A stretch of 64,000 nt of DNA, from positions 235,915 to 299,914 of the forward strand of contig NZ_FTMV01000005.1 in NCBI RefSeq assembly GCF_900156175.1, read 5' to 3'. Of this stretch, positions 18,360-27,800 are shown one piece after another. Position numbers and translations under genes: made by a program. Position 1 is the stretch's first letter. The number at the start of each line of letters is the position of its first letter. The notes under the pieces are model-generated. The model made no database searches. It was not told the origin of the DNA and worked only from the letters and a program-made list of their open reading frames with translations. The DNA comes from Janthinobacterium sp. TND4EL3. Its GTDB lineage: Bacteria; Pseudomonadota; Gammaproteobacteria; Burkholderiales; Burkholderiaceae_D.

Positions 18360-18694
18360 GCGAGACTCCAGGAGAGTGCGTCCATCGATTGCAGGATGGC
18401 GGCGATGACGGCGGCCGGAATCAGGAGACCCAGCCAGGCGCGCAGGGCGCTGCGCGTGGCAAAGACCCACATCACGGCGCAGGTGTAGACGGCAAACGAC
18501 AGCAGGGTGGCCGTCATGACGGCTTCGGAACGGGCCATGGGCAGGCTCACCGACAGCAGCATGGTGACCAGCGCGGCCAGCACGTAGCCGCCAACGATGG
18601 CCGCCACGCTGCGCGAGGCGACGCCGAGCCGGTACATGGCTCCGTCGGACAGGCGCAGGCGCGCGATTTTTTCAACTGTGGCAGGTGCGTGCAT
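18356..18694 (-). CDS. DUF3649 family membrane protein
   Basis: 112 residues from the ATG at 18694, which lies 2 bp after a 25-codon ORF with a strong ribosome-binding site; the long upstream extension in this frame is not expected to be translated. Three membrane helices are visible (VAAIVGGYVLAALVTMLLSV, a second helix after SEAVMTATLL, and WLGLLIPAAVIAAIL). The layout fits DUF3649 proteins, found with PepSY and DUF3325 partners in iron-uptake operons. The stop overlaps the PepSY start. No biochemical role is known to me. Confidence 0.8.
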   Translation of the reverse strand: MHAPATVEKIARLRLSDGAMYRLGVASRSVAAIVGGYVLAALVTMLLSVSLPMARSEAVMTATLLSFAVYTCAVMWVFATRSALRAWLGLLIPAAVIAAILQSMDALSWSLA

Positions 18695-18696
18695 GG

Positions 18697-18774
18697 TCAG
18701 TCGTGTTCCTTGCCGGGCGGCAGGGCGGCAGCGGCGGGAGAAAGCGCGGCGGCCAGCGTAGGTGTTCGTGCCAT
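18697..18774 (-). CDS. 25-residue small ORF at the head of the iron operon
   Basis: ATG at 18774 with an ideal Shine-Dalgarno (AAAGGAGG) 4 bp upstream, encoding a 25-residue Ala/Pro-rich peptide (MARTPTLAAALSPAAAALPP then GKEHD). It stops 2 bp before the DUF3649 ATG, which has no comparable ribosome-binding site of its own. It is therefore either a genuine small protein or a leader whose translation feeds the next gene by reinitiation. It contains no Cys or His run that would suggest metal binding. Confidence 0.5.
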   Translation of the reverse strand: MARTPTLAAALSPAAAALPPGKEHD

Positions 18775-18932
18775 GAAACCTCCTTTGTTGGTGATGGATA
18801 TGGAAAGGCTTGCTTGGCGGGGATGCCTGGCTGGCGCAGCGTGTCATCCAGCTGCGCACCAGCCATGCCGTGCCGGCCGATGAGTGGCGGGCGGGTAATG
18901 CGGGAGCGGATTCCGGCTGGAATCCAAATGTG

Positions 18933-18951
18933 AATGAGAACTATTCTTATT
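18933..18951 (-). promoter_or_regulatory. Fur box upstream of the PepSY operon
   Basis: AATGAGAACTATTCTTATT lies about 160 bp upstream of the small ORF. It matches the Fur 7-1-7 pattern (TGAGAAC-T-ATTCTTA) in most positions and is in an AT-rich island. It implies iron repression of the minus-strand operon. Confidence 0.7.
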
Positions 18952-19034
18952 ATAGTGCGGAGTTGCGAGACATGCAAGTGTGCGCTGCGGCAATGACGCC
19001 GCCGCAGGCATGCGGCAGCGTGGATGGCAAGCGC

Positions 19035-21458
19035 TTACAGTGCCGGCGTGTAGCGCACGGTGAGGAGGATGTTGCGCGGTTCGCCGAAGTAGTTACCACG
19101 GCGCAATTCGCCCGTGGCGGCCCAGTAGGTCTTGTCCGTTATATTGGCGATGCTGAGGCTGGCGCTCCAGTTGCGGTTGAAAATATACGCGGCACGCGCG
19201 TCCCACACCGCGCGTCCGCCGTTGCGGAAGCGCACGTCGGGATTGTCATCGGCCCGGTACACATAGCCGCTTTGTGCCGAGACGCCGCCGCCGATGCTCC
19301 AGTGGTTCCACGCGCCGTGCAGGCGGTAGCTGGTCGACACGCGCAGCATGTGCTTGGGCGTGACGGTGGGCGGCGTTTCATCGCCTTCGCCGCGCGCGAT
19401 GTTGTAGGTGTAGCCGGACGACAACTGCCAGCCCGGCAGCACTTCGCCGCTGGCGTCCGCGTCGATGCCCGTGCTGCGGATGGGGCGCCCATTGCGGTAG
19501 CAGCTGCCCGTCACGTCCCACTTCAGGCAATCGTCATTGCTGGCCTCGTCGTAGATGGCCGTGTCGCGCTTGTCGATGCGGAAGGCGGCCAGCGCCACGT
19601 TCAGGCGGCCGTCGTACAGTTCGCCCTTCACGCCCGCTTCATAGGTGTCGCCGACGACGGGTTTCAAGGGCTGTCCGCCCAGCGTGTAGTACAGGCTCTG
19701 CGGCTGGAAGATGCTGGCATAGCTGCCGTACACGGACCAGCGCTTGTCGAGGTCGAGCACCAGGCCCGCGTACGGCGTGAATTCGCGGCTCTCCTTGTAG
19801 CGGCTGACGGGGTCGGTGGCCAGCTTGCCCGTGGTCTGCTTGTCGAACCAGCTCAGGCGCCCGCCCAGCAGCAGATGCAGGTCCGGGCGCAGTTCCCAGC
19901 GCGTGCTGGCGTAGGCGCCGTAATGCTGCTCGTTCAGGTGCGGCAGCGAATCCCAGGCCGGATGCGCGGGCTGCGCGAGCAACGAATTGTTCGGGTGGAA
20001 GACGTCGAAGGGCAGGCCGGGCGAGGTCGAGGCCGCGTGGTCGTCGGTGACGGCGCGCGAGGCGTTCATGCCCAGCAGCACCTCATGCCTGCCGCCCCAG
20101 GCTTGAAAAGTGCCGCCCGCGTTGGCGTCCAGGCCCGTGGTGACGATGTCCTGCTTGCGGTAGTTGACCGTGTACAGGCGCGCCCCCTGCTGCGTGGCGG
20201 GATTGATGCTGCCGCGCACGATGGCTGCCTGCTGATCGAAGGCCCCATACGTGCGGTTGAGGGCAAGCTTGGCCTTCCAGTCGCCGCCAAAACGGTGTTC
20301 GAGGTCGGCGAACAGTTCGCCGATGGTGGCGTCGTGGCGGTTCCAGTCCTGCGCCAGCGACGTCGAGCGGCGTACCGGCAAGGTCGCGCCGTCGCTGTAG
20401 CGGGGCAGGCCGAACAGCCAGTAGCCGTCCGTCACCGTGTGCTGGCGGCGCGCGCCGGCGCGCACGGTGGTGGCGGCGTCCAGGTCCGCTTCGACGATGC
20501 CGTAGAACAATGGCATGCGGCTGTGCGCCGCGTCATAAAAGTAATCGCGGTCTTCATAGGCGACCAGCACGCGGCCGCGCACGGTGCCGGCCCCGTTCAG
20601 CGGCGTGCCCGCGTCGAGCTCGACGCGGCGCTGCTGCCAGCTGCCCATGGTGGCCGTCACGTCCGCATGGGCTTCGGCGCGCGGGCGCTTGCGCACCAGG
20701 TTGGCGACGCCGCCCGGCGTGCCGGCGCCGACGATCAGGCCGGTCGAGCCGCGCAGGATTTCCACGCGGTCATACACGGCCATGTCGGGGATCAGCCAGC
20801 CCGTGGCATTGTCGGAAATGCCGGGCATGCCATCGATCAGGTAAGACAGGGCATTGCCGCGCGACAGGAACTCATGCGAGCCGAAGCTGCGGTTCATGCG
20901 CGTCAGGCCCGTGCTTTGCTCCAGTACCTGGTCCAGGGTGAACAGGTTCTTGTCATCCATCTGCTGGCGCGTGACGACGGACACCGATTGCGGCGTGTCG
21001 CGCAGCGAGCGTTCGGCCCCCGCCAGGGTCACGGCGCGCGTCGTGTAGGCGCCGGTGCCTTCGCTGGTGGCCGTGCGCTCGCCATTGGCCGTCACCGTGA
21101 TTTCCGACAGGGTCGCCGTCTCGCCCGTGGCCTTGGGCGCCGCCTTGATGATGACGGCGCTGCCGTCGATGGCCGCCTGCAGCCCGCTGCCGGCCAGCAG
21201 GCGCTCCAGGCCGTCGCGCACGCTCAGGGTGGCGCTGATGGCGGGCGCCGTCTTGCCGGCCACCAGCTCGGGGGCAAACAGCAGTTGCAGATTGGCTTGC
21301 CGCGCCAGTTCATTCAGGGCCTGGCCCAGCGGCTGGGCGGCGATGGACAGTTTGACGGTGGGCAAGGCTTGCGCCTGTGCGGCGCTGAGCGTGCCCAGGG
21401 CCAGCATGGCGGCCAGGGCGAGGGGGGCGGGTTGCAGATTGAAGCGGGGGGACCACAT
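19035..21458 (-). CDS. TonB-dependent siderophore receptor with N-terminal signalling (STN) domain
   Basis: 807 residues. A signal peptide (ending AAQAQA) is followed by an STN domain (about 32-100; LSIAAQPLGQALNELARQ), a TonB-box/linker region, a plug (about 135-260; SVSVVTRQQMDDKN, YLIDGMPG, VEILRGSTGLIVGAGTPGG) and a 22-strand type barrel. The STN domain is typical of FecA/FpvA receptors that signal through a FecR protein to a FecI sigma factor, and both lie immediately upstream. The C-terminus reads LLTVRYTPAL and ends in Leu, not the usual aromatic residue. The substrate is a ferric siderophore of unknown type; the plug and STN resemble hydroxamate-type receptors only in a general way. 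Confidence 0.93.
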   Translation of the reverse strand: MWSPRFNLQPAPLALAAMLALGTLSAAQAQALPTVKLSIAAQPLGQALNELARQANLQLLFAPELVAGKTAPAISATLSVRDGLERLLAGSGLQAAIDGSAVIIKAAPKATGETATLSEITVTANGERTATSEGTGAYTTRAVTLAGAERSLRDTPQSVSVVTRQQMDDKNLFTLDQVLEQSTGLTRMNRSFGSHEFLSRGNALSYLIDGMPGISDNATGWLIPDMAVYDRVEILRGSTGLIVGAGTPGGVANLVRKRPRAEAHADVTATMGSWQQRRVELDAGTPLNGAGTVRGRVLVAYEDRDYFYDAAHSRMPLFYGIVEADLDAATTVRAGARRQHTVTDGYWLFGLPRYSDGATLPVRRSTSLAQDWNRHDATIGELFADLEHRFGGDWKAKLALNRTYGAFDQQAAIVRGSINPATQQGARLYTVNYRKQDIVTTGLDANAGGTFQAWGGRHEVLLGMNASRAVTDDHAASTSPGLPFDVFHPNNSLLAQPAHPAWDSLPHLNEQHYGAYASTRWELRPDLHLLLGGRLSWFDKQTTGKLATDPVSRYKESREFTPYAGLVLDLDKRWSVYGSYASIFQPQSLYYTLGGQPLKPVVGDTYEAGVKGELYDGRLNVALAAFRIDKRDTAIYDEASNDDCLKWDVTGSCYRNGRPIRSTGIDADASGEVLPGWQLSSGYTYNIARGEGDETPPTVTPKHMLRVSTSYRLHGAWNHWSIGGGVSAQSGYVYRADDNPDVRFRNGGRAVWDARAAYIFNRNWSASLSIANITDKTYWAATGELRRGNYFGEPRNILLTVRYTPAL

Positions 21459-21496
21459 GCGGCATTCTCCAGGTTACTTGTTGTCGATTAACCTAG

Positions 21497-21535
21497 TAGA
21501 CGCGGCAGCGGATCAAATCCTCACCTGCGAATGCG
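21497..21535 (-). promoter_or_regulatory. Candidate iron-starvation ECF sigma promoter for the receptor
   Basis: On the minus strand, GGTGAGGATTTG is followed about 15 bp later by CGTCTACTAG, about 40 bp before the receptor start. A CGTCT-type -10 is common for FecI/PvdS-class sigma factors, and the adjacent fecI-like gene makes it plausible. This rests on pattern only. Confidence 0.35.
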
Positions 21536-21543
21536 ACTTATTT

Positions 21544-22641
21544 TCATTTATTTTGTTGCAGATGCATGGCGGGCGCCTGCGCAGGCATGGTTGCCGCCAT
21601 GCGGATCTCGCTGGCGGCGCCCGTGCGCACGAGCTGCACGGGCAGCAGCTGGGGCAGGGCGGCGGCGAAGCGGTCGAGCTGTGTCAGGCTGAAGCTGCCG
21701 CCGATGCGCAGGCGCGCCACGGCGGGATCGCGCACGAGCAGGCCCGTGTCGCCGTAGCGTTCGAATTCGGCCAGCGCCGCGTCCAGCGGCACGTTGTCGA
21801 AGGTGATCCTGCCGTCACGCCACGGCGCCACGCTGCCGGGGGCCAGGCTGGCGACGGCGGACAAATTCCCTGCGGCGTCGGCCGTGACGCCCTGGCCGGC
21901 CGTCAGGTCGACTTGCTCTTGCCGCGCGCCCGCCACGCGCACATGGCCATGCTGCACGGCCACGCGCAGGTGGCTGTCCTGGGCCAGGGTGTTGCGCACG
22001 GAAAACTGCGTGCCTACCACCGTCACCGTCACAGGGCCGCTGAGCACGTTGAATGGCTGCCCTTGCTGCGCTTGCACCTGGAACAGCGCTTCGCCGTGCG
22101 CCAGGCGTACTTCGCGCCTCTGGCGGTACACGGTGACGTGCAGCTGCGTGGCCGTATCGAGCTGCAGCTTGCTGCCGTCGGGCAGGGCGACGGCCAGGCG
22201 CTGGCCCCGCACGGTGGCGTACGACTGGCTGAACACGGCTTGCTGCTGCCACCACTGGTAGCCGCCCGCACCGACACTGAGCAGCAGCATGGCGGCGGCC
22301 GCATACGGCAGGGCGCGCAGCCAGTGCCGGCGGGGAGCGGACAGTGGCGCCGGGGGGACCGTCCAGCGCGCGGCGACGCGGGCGGGAATCCGCCGCGCCG
22401 CGCGGTGCGTATCGTCCAGCTGCGCGTACGCGTGGGCGTGACGCGCATCGGCCGCCAGCCAGGCGGCAAATTCGGCCTGTTGCGGCACATCAAGGTTAGC
22501 GCGCCGGCTGAACCAGGTGGCAGCTGCCAGCGCCAGTGGGTCTTGCGTGGCGGCAAAAGCTGCATGCTCGCGCAAGTCCGCCTGCTCCTGGGCGCAGGGG
22601 CCGAAATCATGGCGGGGCGGGTGGGCGGTCATGGGCGCCAT
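21544..22641 (-). CDS. FecR-family anti-sigma/sigma regulator
   Basis: 365 residues from the ATG that overlaps the sigma-factor stop codon (TAATG); a second ATG three codons later is possible. An N-terminal cytoplasmic DUF4880 region (ATWFSRRANLDVPQQAEFAA) precedes a single membrane helix (about 108-127), a FecR domain (about 140-235; SYATVRGQRLAVALPDGSKL, then LDTATQL) and a C-terminal STN-like receptor-interacting segment. It relays occupancy of the outer-membrane receptor to the sigma factor. The receptor follows 85 bp downstream. Confidence 0.9.
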   Translation of the reverse strand: MAPMTAHPPRHDFGPCAQEQADLREHAAFAATQDPLALAAATWFSRRANLDVPQQAEFAAWLAADARHAHAYAQLDDTHRAARRIPARVAARWTVPPAPLSAPRRHWLRALPYAAAAMLLLSVGAGGYQWWQQQAVFSQSYATVRGQRLAVALPDGSKLQLDTATQLHVTVYRQRREVRLAHGEALFQVQAQQGQPFNVLSGPVTVTVVGTQFSVRNTLAQDSHLRVAVQHGHVRVAGARQEQVDLTAGQGVTADAAGNLSAVASLAPGSVAPWRDGRITFDNVPLDAALAEFERYGDTGLLVRDPAVARLRIGGSFSLTQLDRFAAALPQLLPVQLVRTGAASEIRMAATMPAQAPAMHLQQNK

Positions 22642-23165
22642 TATGTGGCTTCCCGCAAGGAATGCAACTGCGCCCGGCAACTGAGCATGCCGCGCGCGAT
22701 ATGTTTTTCCACCATGCTCACGGATATGCCCATGCGCGCGGCGATCTGTGCGTGCGGCAATTCTTCGAAGACGTGCAGCACGAAGGCGTCGCGGCAGCGC
22801 GGCGGCAGGGCATCGATGGCGGCCACGCAGGCTTGCCAGTCCTGGCTGCTTTCCAGTGCCTGTTCCGGCTGCAAATGCCGGGGCGCTGCCGGATGCGCGG
22901 CTTCCGGCAGGGCATCGAGTTCCTCGTGCTGGCGCAGGGTGGCGCGGCGGTGCTGGTCGATCATCAGCTTGCGCGCCGTGTGGTACAGCAGCGCGCGTGG
23001 TTCGCGCACGGCCGCTTCGCCCAGCACGCGCGCATAGCTTTCCTGCACCAGGTCGGCAGCAGCCTCGCGGTTGCGCAAGCTGCGCCAGCAAAAGTTCAAC
23101 AGTTCTTGGTAATAGCGTGCAACCACGGCGTCCGATGTCTGAGTCCGCAGCCAGGAATGCCGCAT
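22641..23165 (-). CDS. FecI-like ECF sigma factor
   Basis: 174 residues with sigma region 2 (YYQELLNFCWRSLRNREAAA, then DLVQESYARVL) and region 4 (LPPRCRDAFVLHVFEELPHA, then QIAARMGISVSMVEKHI), as in iron-starvation ECF factors. It should direct RNA polymerase to the receptor promoter when the siderophore is bound. The start is uncertain. The ATG at 23165 abuts a perfect Fur box and has no good ribosome-binding site; an in-frame ATG at 23192 would place the Fur box inside the coding sequence. Long upstream extensions of this frame are shadows of pgm. It is translationally coupled to fecR. Confidence 0.88.
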   Translation of the reverse strand: MRHSWLRTQTSDAVVARYYQELLNFCWRSLRNREAAADLVQESYARVLGEAAVREPRALLYHTARKLMIDQHRRATLRQHEELDALPEAAHPAAPRHLQPEQALESSQDWQACVAAIDALPPRCRDAFVLHVFEELPHAQIAARMGISVSMVEKHIARGMLSCRAQLHSLREAT

Positions 23166-23182
23166 ATGAGAATGATTCTCAT
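23166..23182. promoter_or_regulatory. Fur box at the fecI-like start codon
   Basis: ATGAGAATGATTCTCAT is a perfect 8-1-8 inverted repeat that agrees closely with the Fur consensus. It directly touches the annotated start codon of the sigma gene, so Fur binding would block transcription start or early elongation. Confidence 0.9.
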
Positions 23183-23282
23183 TATATGACATGCGGGGAT
23201 GCGGCGCTAAGCGGCTTGCCGCACCGTGGCAGGCGTACAACGCTTTGCCGGGCGCCCGGCATCGGTTAACATGGGAAGTTAA

Positions 23283-24924
<1,642 letters not shown>

Positions 24925-24926
<2 letters not shown>

Positions 24927-24956
24927 AAAAGGGCGCCCTCGGGCGCCCTTTTTTAC
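24925..24956. terminator. Bidirectional intrinsic terminator between pgm and the POT transporter
   Basis: A run of A, GGGCGCCC, TC, GGGCGCCC and a run of T forms a symmetrical stem that overlaps the pgm stop codon. It can end both converging transcripts. Confidence 0.93.
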
Positions 24957-24973
24957 GTCGGATCAAGCCGGCA

Positions 24974-26548
24974 TCACGCCTTCGCTGGCACGGCTGCCTG
25001 GCGGTAGTTGTCCACCATCTTGTAGCGCTTCGCATACAGGCCGAAGGCCAGCATGGCGACGGCGGCAAAGGCGGCGAAGAAGAACATCTGGAAGGCCGTC
25101 ACGCTGATGCCGCTCTCGGCGATCTTGCCGATCACGCCTTCGTTCATGACGCTGCGGTTGACGATCAGCACCCACAGGTTGCCCACCGTGGTCGACAGAT
25201 TCCAGAAGCTCATGATGGCGCCCTTCATCGAGACGGGCGCCTGGCTGTAGGCAAACTCCAGGCCCGTGGCCGAGACCAGCACTTCGCCGAACGTCAGCAG
25301 GGCGTAGGGCAGGATCTGCCACATGATGGAAACGGCGCTGCCGCTGTCGAGGGCCAGCTGCAAGAGGCCAATGACGATCCACGCCAGCGAGGAAAAGCCG
25401 ATGCCGGCCGTCATGCGGCGCAGGGCCGTCGCTTCCCAGCCGAAGCGGTTGAGCATCGGGTACAGCACCAGGTTGTTGAACGGGATCAAGAGCATCACCA
25501 GCATCGGGTTTAGCGCCTGCATCTGCGCCGGCAGGAACCAGCTTGGTTTTTCCATGGTGTTCGCCTGCACGATCCACGTCGAGGCCTTCTGGTCGAACAG
25601 CGAGAAGAACGGCGTGACGAGGGCGAAGATGACGAGGATGCGCAGCACGGCGCGCACGCCTTCGACGGCTTCGTCCGGGTGGATGCCGCGCGCGCGTTCG
25701 AGCTGCATGGCCGTGCCGATGCTGCCGAAGGCCAGCAGCAGGACCAGCGCCGTACACGCGGAAATCACGAAGCCCCATTCGGGAATGCTGTAGAACGCAT
25801 ACAGGGCGCCGATCACGCCGACGTAGGCCACGTACAGGCCAGGGCGCGAGCCGCCGTCGACGCGGGCCAGCAGGGCGGTGCGGGCCACGCGGGTGAACGA
25901 ATCGGGATTCGGCGGCGCCGGCGGCACGTGCACGTACTTCTTGGCGCCCATCCAGAAGACGATGGTGGCGGCCAGCATCATCAGGCCGGGGATGCCGAAG
26001 GCGATCGACGGGCCGAAATCGCGCAGGAACATCGGCATCAGCAGCGAGGCGAAGAAGGAGCCGAAGTTGATGATCCAGTAGAACAGGTCGAACACCAGCT
26101 TGGCCTTGTGCTTGTTGGTCTGGTCGAACTGGTCGCCGACGAACGAGGCCACGAGCGGCTTGATGCCGCCGGAGCCGAAGGCGATCAGGAACAGGCCGAA
26201 ATAGAAGCCGTTGACGCTGTTTTCAAAGATGGCCAGACAGGCATGGCCGGCGCAATACACGAGGCTGAGCCAGAAGATGGTGTTGTACTTGCCGAAGAAG
26301 CGGTCGGCCAGCCAGCCGCCCAGCAGCGGGAAGAAATACACGCCGATGACGAAGGTGTGGAACACGTGCTTGGCTTCGCCCGTGCGCTGGTCGATCGGGA
26401 TCATCAGCAGCAGGGTGCTGATGAGGAATGGCGTCAGGATGTTGCGCATGCCATAAAAGCTGAAGCGTTCGCAGCCTTCGTTGGCGATGATGTACGGTAT
26501 TTGCCGCGGCATTTTGCCCGTGGCGGTTTGTGTCTCGGCCGATGACAT
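24974..26548 (-). CDS. POT/PTR family proton-coupled peptide transporter
   Basis: 524 residues with about 12-14 membrane helices. The proton-coupling motif appears near the start as NEGCERFSFYGMRN (family ExxERFxYYG). FFPLLGGWLADRFFGKYNTI and the PTR2 signature region (AFGSGGIKPLVASFVGDQFD) follow. It imports di- and tripeptides across the inner membrane with protons. The last residues end in AVPAKA. A GGGGGAGAG ribosome-binding site precedes the ATG. It is convergent with pgm and appears to be a single-gene unit. Confidence 0.93.
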   Translation of the reverse strand: MSSAETQTATGKMPRQIPYIIANEGCERFSFYGMRNILTPFLISTLLLMIPIDQRTGEAKHVFHTFVIGVYFFPLLGGWLADRFFGKYNTIFWLSLVYCAGHACLAIFENSVNGFYFGLFLIAFGSGGIKPLVASFVGDQFDQTNKHKAKLVFDLFYWIINFGSFFASLLMPMFLRDFGPSIAFGIPGLMMLAATIVFWMGAKKYVHVPPAPPNPDSFTRVARTALLARVDGGSRPGLYVAYVGVIGALYAFYSIPEWGFVISACTALVLLLAFGSIGTAMQLERARGIHPDEAVEGVRAVLRILVIFALVTPFFSLFDQKASTWIVQANTMEKPSWFLPAQMQALNPMLVMLLIPFNNLVLYPMLNRFGWEATALRRMTAGIGFSSLAWIVIGLLQLALDSGSAVSIMWQILPYALLTFGEVLVSATGLEFAYSQAPVSMKGAIMSFWNLSTTVGNLWVLIVNRSVMNEGVIGKIAESGISVTAFQMFFFAAFAAVAMLAFGLYAKRYKMVDNYRQAAVPAKA

Positions 26549-26630
26549 TGGCTCTCCCCCAAGTTTTTTTTGTAAGCCGCGATGCTAAGGCCTGCCGCGT
26601 TTGCTTGCAACAGAAAAAACGGCTTGTCCG

Positions 26631-27188
26631 CTATTTCGCAGGGATTTGTAAGGTATTGATTTTCATAAAGACATCATTTTTCGTCGTTGCGATGGCGGGC
26701 CGCGGCAGCATGTATTGCATTTGCAGCATGCCGGCCGATGCCGCCTCGCCGGCCAGGACAAAGCCGCAGCCCAGGTAGAGGCTCAACGCAGCATGGTTGT
26801 CCTGCGCCACGGCCAGGCGCACGCGCGCCAGTTCGGGAACCCCGCAGGCATGGGCGATGGCCGCCTGCACGAGTTGCCGCGCCACGCCCCGGCCGCGCGC
26901 CGGTGGCGCCACGTACACGCCCCACAGGCTGGCCTTGTCATGCACGACGGCAATTGGTTCGCGGCGCAGGCCGGCAATGGCGATCAATCGTCCATCTTCA
27001 AAAGTGCCAAACATTATTTGGTGCGGCGTGGAGCGCAGGCGCTGGGCCATCTGCGCCAGCGGCACGGCGATTTCCGCTGCCTGCGTGGTGCAGAAGGCGC
27101 CCGGCGATTCGGCGATGCCGGCCAGGCGCAGCATGCGGTAGGCGGGCGCGTCGTCGGGCGTGAGGGGGCGGACGGTCGGGGCAGGCAT
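26631..27188 (-). CDS. GNAT family N-acetyltransferase
   Basis: 185 residues from the ATG at 27188 (PTVRPLTPDDAPAYRMLRLA is a typical GNAT N-terminus); a GTG at 27242 with a weak GGA is an alternative. The acetyl-CoA loop is LWGVYVAPPARGRGVARQLV, followed by ALSLYLGCGFVLAG. The substrate is unknown. It diverges from the padR-MFS unit, and the palindromic operator between them may control both directions. Confidence 0.82.
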   Translation of the reverse strand: MPAPTVRPLTPDDAPAYRMLRLAGIAESPGAFCTTQAAEIAVPLAQMAQRLRSTPHQIMFGTFEDGRLIAIAGLRREPIAVVHDKASLWGVYVAPPARGRGVARQLVQAAIAHACGVPELARVRLAVAQDNHAALSLYLGCGFVLAGEAASAGMLQMQYMLPRPAIATTKNDVFMKINTLQIPAK

Positions 27189-27248
27189 GTGGGCGAGTAT
27201 CGGGCTTTGATGCCGGAAAGTAAACCTTGCGTTGCAGCGCACTCCAAA

Positions 27249-27279
27249 TTAAGATATATCTTATTGCGATATATCTTAA
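27249..27279. promoter_or_regulatory. Palindromic operator of the PadR regulator
   Basis: TTAAGATATATC, 7 bp, GATATATCTTAA: a perfect 12-bp inverted repeat, 8 bp upstream of the padR-like ATG. Each arm contains the smaller palindrome GATATATC, and the two are 15 bp apart. It is an AT-rich site in GC-rich DNA and the obvious candidate for autoregulation. Confidence 0.85.
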
Positions 27280-27287
27280 GGAATGCC

Positions 27288-27800
27288 ATGTCCCTCTTAC
27301 CACACGGCGCGCACCCGCCGCGCGCCGCTGCCAGCGTGGCCCCGGCCGCGCGCGGGCCGAAAATGTTTGACGCGGGCACCTTGCGCTACCTGGTGCTGCA
27401 ATTGATTGCCGACAAGCCGCGCCACGGCTACGACATCATCAAGGCCATCGGCCAGCGCGCCGGCGGCGCGTATGCCCCGAGTCCCGGCGCCATCTATCCG
27501 CTGATGCACGGCCTCGTGGGCCACGGTTACGTGGCCGTCAGCCTCGACGGCAACAAGAAGTTGCACAGCATCACGCCCGAGGGGCTGGCTTTTCTTGCGG
27601 CGAACCGCGCCTATGTCGATGCGATTGCCGCCAGGATCGGTGCGCCGGCCGGCGCGGACGACGATTTGCGCCACTTGATGCATGAACTGAAGGCGGCCGT
27701 GCTGGCGCGCGGGCGCGCGGGCGATGCGGATGCCGTGCGCCTCGACGCCATGCGCGCCATCCTGCGCCAGGCCCGCAGCGATATCGAGGCGCTGGCATGA
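27288..27800 (+). CDS. PadR family transcriptional regulator (YqjI-like)
   Basis: 170 residues from the ATG at 27288 with AAGGAA upstream; the frame runs further upstream but only as a shadow of the GNAT gene. A 24-residue Ala/Pro-rich leader precedes the winged-helix domain (TLRYLVLQLIADKPRHGYDI, then IKAIGQRAGGAYAPSPGAIY), the PadR hallmark, in the arrangement of E. coli YqjI but without its His/Cys-rich tail. A C-terminal helical dimerisation arm follows. Its stop overlaps the MFS start (ATGA), so regulator and pump are made together. The ligand is unknown. Confidence 0.9.
   Translation: MSLLPHGAHPPRAAASVAPAARGPKMFDAGTLRYLVLQLIADKPRHGYDIIKAIGQRAGGAYAPSPGAIYPLMHGLVGHGYVAVSLDGNKKLHSITPEGLAFLAANRAYVDAIAARIGAPAGADDDLRHLMHELKAAVLARGRAGDADAVRLDAMRAILRQARSDIEALA

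Noticed and set aside
26715..27800. PadR protein extended to 361 residues
   Set aside because: The extension is antisense to the GNAT gene; the operator and ribosome-binding site fit the ATG at 27288.
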